64,000 nucleotides of DNA from Sphaerosporella brunnea (lineage: Eukaryota > Ascomycota > Pezizomycetes > Pezizales > Pyronemataceae). Below are positions 38,705 to 47,431 of the stretch, one piece after another. How positions within the stretch are numbered: position 1 is the stretch's first letter; the number at the start of each line of letters is the position of its first letter. The position numbers were made by a program, and so were the translations under genes. The stretch lies in the NCBI GenBank assembly GCA_008704415.1, contig VXIS01000050.1, positions 142,666 to 206,665 on the forward strand. Reading direction: 5' to 3'. The notes beneath the pieces were generated by a model. The model did not search any database. It saw only the letters and a program-made list of their open reading frames with translations, and was not told the origin of the DNA.

Positions 38705-39864
38705 CTATTCTACATGACATAGGACGGCGTGGCCCCCCCCCCCCCCCGCGTCTATTACAGCTTGGGGACGAGCAGGCATGCTCTTTATCAAGTCATCCAT
38801 CCATTCGCTCTTCTGCGATGCTCTCCCAGGTAGCCTGTAAAGACGCCTCCAAAGCCTCTGTGGTCGCGATCCTCCCCCAAGTCTCCCCCAGCTCCGTTTC
38901 CAGATCCAACCACAAAGCCTCAATGATATTGAGGTCCGGGCTCTGTGCAGGCCACTCAAGAGTATCCATCTCATTTAACTTCCGGTACTCTTTGGCGCAT
39001 CCTTTATGGCCGGGGGCGCCGTCCTCAATGGCCTTAACCCAGCCATACTCCTCACAGCACTCTTGCCAAAACGGGAACAGATGGGGTTCCATCACAGTTT
39101 CAGCGTTTCGAGTCCAGTTTGGCTTTCCCGGGAATAAAAACAAGCGGAGTTTTCTTGCTGCCACAGCACCCGCCCCAGGCCATCCTTGATTGCCGACCTT
39201 GTTCAAAAGCCTCATCCACGCAGTCTGGATGAAACTCCTCGTCGGCCCTTCATATCACCCTCGGTCGGTGGCCAAACCCGGCCGTGGAAAACGACGATTC
39301 GTCGGTCCACAGGATCCTCTTCCACTCTTCGTACGTCCAGTGGAGGTGCGCTTGACACCAGGCGACTCGAATGGGTTTATTGGCCGGCCTGATTTTAAAC
39401 TTTCGCCGCGGGACCCGTTTGTGGTAGCCCATCGAGGCTAAAACGTTGCGAACCGTCCTCGGAGTGCATGGATAGCCCATTTCAACGCATATCGCTTCCC
39501 ACGTAAGACGCCGGGTTCGGGCATCGCGAGTGACAAAGTCGATTAGCCGTTTCTTTTCGGCTTCGTCGAAAATCGGTGGGCGGCCAGGCCTCTTGCAGTT
39601 CGAGGGACTTCCTTCTCGCTGCTTCGCTCGCTGGTAGGTTTTCTGGCATGTTCGTCTATCTATAATCAGTTTCTTCCCAATCTCGGTCCACCCCATCCTC
39701 GCATGCTCACGTAGCGTAATAACTTGAATGCGCTCGTCGCGCGTCGTTTCTCGATGCCGAATTCCTGGGGAAGCACGTTCGCGGGCCTCGAGCTGCATGA
39801 TGACGGATATCCCGTGGTTGCGGGGTTTGGGTACCCTGACTTTGGACAGAGCATCCTCCACCAA
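38705..39864 (-). pseudogene. broken Tc1/mariner (IS630 superfamily) transposase
   Basis: The first part (39864-39250) has an N-terminal helix-turn-helix region (ITLREHARMGWTEIGKKLI, then GRPP) and the first catalytic motif WTDESSF. A TGA at 39250-39252 interrupts the frame just after GFGHRPRVI; the same frame then stays readable (EEFHPDCVDEAFEQGR) to about 39110, where a frameshift occurs. The shifted frame (from 39215, useful from about 39115) carries the second and third catalytic motifs, EDGAPGHKG and SPDLNIIEALW, and ends near a poly-C run at 38735. The order D..D..E/D fits Tc1-like DDE enzymes. Two lesions make it inactive. I could not identify convincing terminal inverted repeats, so the element's ends are open. 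Confidence 0.9.
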
Positions 39865-42370
39865 AAAAAAGTTATTTTAAAAAATAACACTATCAGGGGC
39901 CTAGTTTTCGCTCGCTCTATCGACTGATTAACTCAAGATTTCCGAATTCTGCCTGGTTGTTGAGAAAATAGGACCCTCCCCGGGGACAAATGTCAGTTAT
40001 ATGGTCAAAAAAGGAAGATTCACGCTCATCACTCGGCACTTTTGTATGTGTTACTAAGCGAAATGAATATCAGAAATCCCACAGTGACTAGGAGTCCCCA
40101 ACCATACGTATGTGGCAAGGTGGAGCGTAAGATTCAAAAAATATTTGCTGTCAAGCTGTCGTGTAACCGCGCCCCATTTACCCTCGTACTGTAAGGACGA
40201 TTTATCGGATTCAAGGTCGTTTTTTTGTCACGTTACACGAGTCAGGGATGCTGACATATCCACCATCTGTGACAGTGCGGGTGTTGAGGATGTGAGGTTG
40301 GAATGATCAATCAACGTTGCGACTCCATTTTTTGATTATGGATTTTGGTTACGTGGAGTCATCAAAGTCTAGCAACCCTATTTTTGGCTTATGACATGAA
40401 TTTAGGCTTACGGGAATGCAGCACTCCACGACATAAACCCGGTCAAACGAGACAATCCCTTCGACATCAATACCCGCTCCCTATCCACCCGCCAGCGTGA
40501 CTCCTTTCACCCTCCAATTCACTAGTCCTTTCAAACCCCCGGTCCAAGACAATGAGCAGCGAGTCGAGCAGTGTTCTCACTGCGACAATCCGTCGGCTTG
40601 CAGGAGACGGCTCAAGAACCAGTGACCTGCACGACGTCCCTGCCGAGGACCCAATGCCAGGATGGAGGACGAGCGTTCGCCACTCCTACCGGACAAGGCC
40701 TCTCGGAAAAATGTGTGCGGAAAGCCCTGCAGAACTTCTTGCGGTATATAGCCACTAACAAGACCCACCTGGCCGGAATGGATTTGATATGGATCACGAT
40801 GTCGTTCAGACTGCCTCGGAAGTTTCCGGTGTTGCCTATGAGTCTGACTGCGAGGGAACCCTGCCAAAATTGCCAGAGTCGTGCGATGAGAATGAAGGAG
40901 GACCGGACGATCGTTCGACTCCCTTCGAAAAGGATATCACTGCAGCTTGTCGATTTTTCTTCGACGATCCAGAAGCAGTTGCTGTCCGTAGCGTCAACCG
41001 GGGGGACATGATGATAAACTCCACGTTCTTCCTGCCCTACTTGCAGAAAAGGCCTCGCAGTTTCCACCATGCAGTACTATGGCACCCCAGATCTCAGCTA
41101 CTATCCAGCCATGGGTTCGGTTCAAGATTGCAGCTGTAAAATAGTGTTCCTTCGTAAGCTCTGCCAGCGTAATATGGTTGTCAGCCATTGTTTCTCTCCT
41201 TCTTAAACACCAGTACCCCCATTTTTTTCAAAATTAGTCCCCGCAAAAAGAGCTCAAGATCGCCGCCCACCAGAGTTTGAGTCTCGCAAAGACAAACTGG
41301 GGGGGGGGGGGGGTATCTGCTGAATTATGCGCCATTCAAAAGGGACCCGAACATCAAAACTCAAGTAACCTTGTTTTTGCCCGCAAGCAGGCCAGGCAGC
41401 TGCATCGGATGGAACCCAAAGCGAGGCATCAGATCGCGTGGCAAGCGTGATGGAACGAGTTCGAAAGTAATAGGCTAGTTTTCGTATTGGGTGAAGAGAC
41501 GTTGCAGGCTTTTGAGGACCGGTGCCAAGACCGCCGTCATCAAAGTGCGGATTTCGAGCTAGAAGGGAGTTCTCTGCAAGGTAGCGCAAGGTGACATGGA
41601 ATAGTGGAGGGCAAAGGTCCTGGTCAGGGGGTGGGGCGGAGCTCATGTACGCAGAGCTGGGGGGATGGGAAGGTGAGCGCGTGCGCGTCATGTAATATCA
41701 CTCGCGCCGTTTGCGGGCTGCTGTTTTGGAGTTCGGCGTTTAATGCCATATATCTAGTGCGCCCCAGTTCGTTTCTTAATTTTATGGGAGTTTGTCCCGT
41801 CGTTGTTCCGAAGTCCGAAAACTTTGACGTGTTCAACTACTACGTCGTGTTAACGTACTACGACAGTCCCACAAAAACAGAACCGCCGCCGTTGTTCACA
41901 CCTCGAAACAAAGCAAATCATCCTACCTAGGCCAGAACAATGTGCAAACGTGTCAGCAAGTTCAAAGCTTAGTTTTTAGTGACTATGTCTGCAGTCTCAC
42001 TTCGGACCGGTACTTTGACTCGGACTTGTCACCACCGGAGACCAGTACGAGCGGCACTGCTCGCTATCATCTGTTTCAAAGCAAACATTTTTTCGAGTTT
42101 CAAATCGTACCCCCCGCCCGCTAGGTCAACAACCCCACCCTCCCAGCCCCAAGTAGTACAAGAATCAAAGAAATCACTAATCCAGCCCCCCCGCGCCTAG
42201 ATCTCCAGGTGGCAGGCGTCTCTCCCCCTACTCTTTTCCCTTGAAATTTATCCTGTGCGAGACACGAGGCCTTGGTGGATTCTTGGCCGCCTTTTCATAG
42301 GCAGTTTTGATGTCCTCCGGTACATATACATTGATCGCCAAGATGCTGGTGATGTGGTCGTTCATCTGGC
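39865..42370. other. stretch between transposon relics; one unassigned ORF
   Basis: An open frame at 40789-41139 (plus; contains CRFFFDDPEAVAVRSVNRGD) and overlapping frames from 40552 look less random than their surroundings but match no family I know; they may belong to another decayed element. A poly-G run lies at about 41300-41313. No other gene seen. Confidence 0.4.
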
Positions 42371-43118
42371 TCACAGCGCCGTCTGTACACGCAGCCAAAA
42401 CCCCCACCTCGTCGATTTGGTCCCGGTGACCCTTTTTCTCTCACTCTCTTTGAGAGTGTTCAGCATGGTGGTGCCGAATATGAAATCGTAATCCCAATCC
42501 GGGCTGTCCTCGTCCTCGTCGTGGAAAGGAGGCTTTATACGAGGGCTAGGTATTTCGGAGCCCAATCTGGCTGCTCCTCTGTTGCAATGAATGAACTACA
42601 AAATAAGTTAGCCAGAGATTTCAATCACATTATATCTTCGAATTCTGCTACTTACCTCGGCCTCTTCTTGGGGATAACTGTTGTTTCGCGGAGCGCACTC
42701 AGGGTATACCCACATTTCTTCCTTGGGAACACCTTTGTTGCCCCAGTAGTACTCAATGGGATTAGTTTCAGGGTGAAATTTGGGTAAGAAGATGCAAATG
42801 TGGCCACGCTTTAGGATCTCCTCTTCCGGCTGGGTCTTTTGTTGTTTGAAGTCCTACTCTTGAGCAATCACACCTTTGGCGCAGCGACCGCCTTGGTTCA
42901 AACCGACTGGATCCAGATTACCATCTTCATTACGACATTGAACTCCTTTGGAATGTTGTCTCTGTTATTGCTACAGGTTCTTCATCGGCCGTCGCCCCAG
43001 CTGCAGCTTGCGCCTCGGAGGCAGCCTCCGCAGCTTCGGCTGCAGCTTGTGCCTCAGCGTGCCTTCTTCTCCTCCATAAGGTGATTCTGCACGGGGTTTG
43101 CGTGTGGGGTCTCTCCAT
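42371..43118 (-). pseudogene. relic of a DDE-type transposase
   Basis: On the minus strand, about 42950 to 42655 reads DFKQQKTQPEEEILKRGHI directly followed by CIFLPKFHPETNPIEYYWG. The FLPKFH-E-NPIE-YWG block with a preceding DF-xQ-K stretch is the C-terminal catalytic signature of a DDE transposase group common in fungi. A TAG stop lies just before DFKQQ, and the downstream sequence (to a stop near 42371) is in another frame, so it is not functional. Minus-strand ORFs at 43118-42930 (Ala/Glu-rich) and 44115-43687 (Arg/Lys-rich) may be more of the same element. Confidence 0.65.
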
Positions 43119-44402
43119 TTCTAAAGCTTGAGGAAGGCAGCTTCAGGTTTTCCAGTGAGTGGTGTTGCCAGTGAATTTTTTATGCATTGAGGAGCGCCCA
43201 TATCGCGATGCGGGTGCTCATTGACTATCACTCGCTCGCTTGCAGCCGGGTAACAGGTGTTTCAAAACCCCCCCCTGCTTGGTCACGGTTTAAGGCTGCC
43301 TCGTGCCGTTCAGCGGGCAGTGACGCTGTGTGAGAGGCGGTCGGAAGCGGCGTGCTTGGACAGTGCTCGACCAGTGGTGGTCAGTAAAACTTTAAACAGA
43401 GCGGGGAGATGGAGACCGCGGCGACAGCCTGAGCGCTCGCTCTTCCCCGTCTCCACCTTGTCTCCAGCGTCTTCGTCGCATTGACGTCTTTTTGACTTTT
43501 CACGTCGTGTCTTTCCACTCCAGCTCGCGTCGAAACACTTCCCATCCAGCTTCACTGTCCGCTGAGCGGTACGTGTCAGTATACTTCGGCGCCGGCGAAA
43601 TTGCCTTATTACCGGGATAATAAGGTAGGTAAGGGCACTTTCTTTTCCTCTTATTGCAACGCTTGGCGAATGCCTTTGTGCGAGCTCTATTGGATTTCGC
43701 AATTGAAATGTGAAAAATGCTGCTGACTGCTATGAGTGCTGGTGGCGGTGAGTGTGGGTTGGTAGTCGGGAGGGCGACCAAAAGTAGCTTCACTGGCCAG
43801 CACTCGAACATACAAACCCAGCGGTGTGTCACAATCGCCGCCGAGAGAACCGCCATCGCCGAGAAATTCGCCGAGAAATTCGCCATCGTTGAGACGCCTG
43901 CGCTTCCGAGCCCCGCTGATGGCGCCAGCTCGTCGTAGATGTAGGGTTCTTTTGCTCGCTCTGCCCATTGCTATTGGTTCCTCCTGCTGTGGTGTAGGAT
44001 ACGAGTATGGTGTGGGATACGTGTTTGGGGGCAGCTGGCTCAGGCATTGTGGATTTGGTGCGTATTTGCTGAAATTCATGACGAAAGAGGACTCAGGTCT
44101 GAGCTCTCTGTGCAAACATTGTAACCTTTAAGGTATTGGCAGCTGGCTATAGCGGGGCCGTGCTTGTTTCCGCTGGTCCAAGCTTTTCACAATCCATAGC
44201 GGCGATTTTGAAAGGCAGCACGCAAGTGCGGGAACGGTGGGAGCGGAGAACATTGGATTGTAGAGCGCATCTGCTTTAGGTGCTTGATGTTTGTTTTTCT
44301 CTGAGTTCGGACGCGGGGATACCGGCTTTGATTGTGGTCGTCCATCTCCATTCATCTCCACCAACCGGGGACGTGACGACGAGGCGTATAAGTGCCTGCA
44401 CT

Positions 44403-44600
44403 ATACTGCCAGCCATGGCTGCTTCGGGGACATGATTAGCATCATTGGCTAGATCCTGCCATGCCGCGGCCCAATCTAGAGTATGTCCATGGTTGAACTC
44501 ATTGTCAAACATTAGAGAGATAGATCGTAGCGATGTTGGACGAGTTCGAGGGTGTCACGTATAGTCACAATCAACCTTGAGGGAAAACGTGGGAATAGGT
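44403..44600. repeat. diverged dispersed repeat, copy 2 (other copy 20237-20440)
   Basis: This matches the 20.3-kb copy in the same orientation from TACTGCCAGCCA onward. Here the minus strand keeps an open frame of 78 codons (44512-44276) that reads DWAAAWQDLANDANHVPEAA; the other copy has a frame-breaking deletion. No family recognised. Confidence 0.7.
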
Positions 44601-44666
44601 AGAGTAGATTTTGTGAGACATCCTGTTTGTGTCGTAACTCTTGAGCTGACCCAAAATCCAACAGTA

Positions 44667-45155
44667 TGGTGCAAGGCGCTTTAAACCTACACCTTCACTG
44701 GTTTGGGGTTACCCGGTTGAAACTCGAGGGGCGCCGACCTTTAGAGAACACCACAACCAAAAAAATAGTTCATAAAAGCACGATACGAATAAAGGGAAGT
44801 ATGTTCCAAACAAGTTCGTGCTCTCCGATTTCAATTTGGTGTTGTGGTGGTGAAGAAGTAAGAGTATGAATTTCCCAGACGTTACCCCCAGTAAGTGGCC
44901 GACACTCTAAGGATTTTGGTGGGTCTCGCTCAATCACTCGCAGTTCGCACATTCATACCCTTAGTTCTCCACCTCCACAAGACCAAATTCAAATCGGAGA
45001 TCGTAGACTTGCTCAGAACATCCTTCTCTTTAATTGTATGGTGCTTTTACAAACTATTTTTCTGGTTGTTCTGCTCTCTAAAGGTCGGCGCCCCTCTAGT
45101 TTCAACCGGGTAACCCCAAACCAGTGAAGGTGTAGGTTTAAAGCGCCTTGCACCA
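44667..45155. mobile_element. fold-back MITE with about 205-bp arms and TA target duplication
   Basis: The left end TGGTGCAAGGCGCTTTAAAC and the right end are exact inverted copies; the first 80 bases of the arms differ at one position (ACTCGAG versus ACTAGAG). Similarity continues at lower identity through the CTCCGATTT and TATGAAT blocks, so nearly the whole 489-bp unit is one inverted repeat around a spacer of about 75 bases. TA lies at 44665-44666 and 45156-45157, the target duplication of Tc1/mariner-type transposition. There is no coding capacity. Confidence 0.93.
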
Positions 45156-45180
45156 TATTGATGGACACGAACGAGAGCTA

Positions 45181-45250
45181 GATCGGCGAATTGACGAGCC
45201 ACGATCCGAACAATTCGTCAAAACCAGCGCACGGCGAATAATTCGCCGAT
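45181..45250. repeat. cluster of GGCGAAT/ATTCGCC inverted motifs
   Basis: GATCGGCGAATT at 45181-45192 is the inverse of AATTCGCCGAT at 45240-45250, and GGCGAATAATTCGCC at 45233-45247 is itself nearly palindromic. It lies 24 bases beyond the fold-back MITE. It may be another small inverted-repeat unit; function unknown. Confidence 0.6.
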
Positions 45251-45819
45251 TTGGTTGCGTCCGTGCGAAAGGTTCGCAATGGCCACAGTGAGGACTGTGA
45301 ACAGCGCAACCATATACCGCTCCACGACCGTTCCGCGCCCGCTCTGGCTCGGCGACCGCAAAAGGCTCTGTGGTATTCGCTCTCATCATGGTGACAAGTA
45401 GAATATGAGCGTCGATTCAAAAGACCGCCATAGCAGCTGCCCAGCGTGCCAGTGAACTTCTGTGCCTACAGACAGCGCCCCATCAACCCCGCAAACGATG
45501 TCCACCCATAGAGCGAGTCAGAGCCCGCAACGGGAAGCGGCGTCAATCGAGCTTGACTTTACATATTTTAGGACTCTGCCGGGCCATTATGGTAAGTACA
45601 GGCTCCAGCTGCAAGTTACAGCGACTTTAATGAACCCCCGGAGCTGTGATGAACCTCCGGGGCGTGATCTCAGGCAAGTCTTTACAGCGACTGACATTGA
45701 ACAGATTGGTACGGAAAAATTATACTAGACCTATAACTACCGCCGGAAGGTGTTGGTGAGGATCAGAGCTTCCGGGCCCCCGCCTGCTGAGGGCGGGACG
45801 GTTTTTCACTGCTGCAGTT

Positions 45820-46224
45820 GCATAACCTTCAGGATAAGTTTCTGCCGGGTGCCATGGACCACAACGATACGGCATACGCGAGGCTGCGTGGAAAAAGCTC
45901 AACAAGTACCACATCAAAACAGACAGCTTCACCGCACCTCGCATCGGCACAATCCTTGATCCTCGGCTGAAGCTGGAAACTCTGGAGAGGCAGGGTTGGA
46001 AGCCTAGCGAGGTTCATCGGGCTCGTTCCGTCCTTGAGCGGATGCTCAAGGAGTACTATCCAGCGGAAAACTCCCAGGATCTTGCATCCTCGCAGCTTGA
46101 CGACACCCACCGGCAGGCCCCAGATGAACCCGGAGTTCGCGACCCGGAGGATCTTTTGATTTTTCGGTCTCAGAGGCCATGCCACCAGCTCCCGGAGCGC
46201 GCAGCAGCAACGGTACCCGGTTGA
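45820..46224 (+). pseudogene. hAT-family transposase relic (C-terminal part)
   Basis: The frame from 45868 reads REAAWKKLNKYHIKTDSF, then a spacer and IGTILDPRLKLETLERQGW, the hAT pattern preceding the dimerisation domain. Just upstream, DKFLPGAMDHND is in another frame, so a frameshift lies at about 45866. The frame ends at 46224; LQRYEAG soon after (46216-46246, another frame) may be the start of the hAT dimerisation region. The 5' part of a transposase is not recognisable. Confidence 0.65.
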
Positions 46225-47431
46225 GTTGCAGCGCTACGAAGCAGGTCCATTCATTGAACCGAAACACATGACAAAGAATGCCTTGCCAAGGGCGCTCGAA
46301 AAGCGGGTCAGAATCGCCTTTTCGGGCCTTCCAAGACGAAAAATCGGCCGGAACTCTTCGACTTCATTCTGCCCTGCTCTACGCTACGCGCATCACGTCA
46401 TCCATGATAAGGGCTCAAGCCCTCGCTGCTGGCAGCTTCTGTTGCCCAAAAACGTGGCATGTGGCCAATTGTGGCGCTAGGCCACCATCGGAAAGGAACG
46501 GAGGCACAACGCGCCTGGGAACACGGCCGCTAGAGCAAAGCAGCCATCGTATGATGTCGTGCTTGCCGAGGACAAACAAATAAACGAAGGAGCGCGGACA
46601 GCCAACGGCCAAGCACCATCAAAATAACTTGATCTCTCACTCTGCCATTCGCCCCCCGGGGCAAAACTGAGTCATCGGAGACCTCGCTCCGCGCAGAAGT
46701 CGCCGTTGCGTCGTTTGAGTTGTGCGAATCTTTTGGTGTGTTGCGTCGATGGATACACACAGTTGTCGAATTCACGATTTTAGGCGAAGTGAAATAAATA
46801 AATAAATACTAAGCGCACTTCCGTGCACAGCAAAACGTAAAGGAAACGGACAAAACACGTCAGTCAAGCCGGCGGCCGCAAACCGAACCATCATCGTCGA
46901 TCGACCAGGAGCCGGCGCAGCGCTTGGGCTTGGCTTCGAATAAAGTTGGCGGCGACTCGAGCCCAAGTTATACCCTCCAGCAGCCCTCACCACCCGCAAA
47001 TCGAATTCCCATTCCCCCTTCCCCCTGTTCTGCCCCCTCTCGCCATCGTGTCCTCCTCAGCAGGCAGCAGCAGCAACGCAGAACACATTCTCCTACGCAT
47101 CTCTCGGAACCAGCGACCTCGTCTATTTTCGCAAAACATCGTACCATCTCACGCCAGCCTCAGACCCATCCCTGCTCTCGTTACCCCCCCCCCCCCCAAC
47201 CTCAGACAACCCTCAGCCCACCGCTCTGGCCATTCACGTCCAGAGTCCTCCCGTTCTCCACCGCAGTTCTGACTTCGAGAGCCCTGCAAGACCCCCGCGC
47301 GTAGAGAACTCTCACGCCATCTTCCCCTTTACCCTGGCGTGTCACTGCTAGACTATCTAGCTGACAGTCTCCTCATCTCTCGAGTCCGTTTCCTGCTTTC
47401 TTACTCAAAAGTAAACCCCACTCCGTTCAGG
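46225..47431. other. srbA upstream region and leader
   Basis: This holds the tail of the hAT relic and the C/T-rich srbA promoter and leader (C-run at about 47188-47200). The open frame extends upstream of the srbA ATG to a GTG at 47339 but has no earlier ATG. No other gene recognised. Confidence 0.5.
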
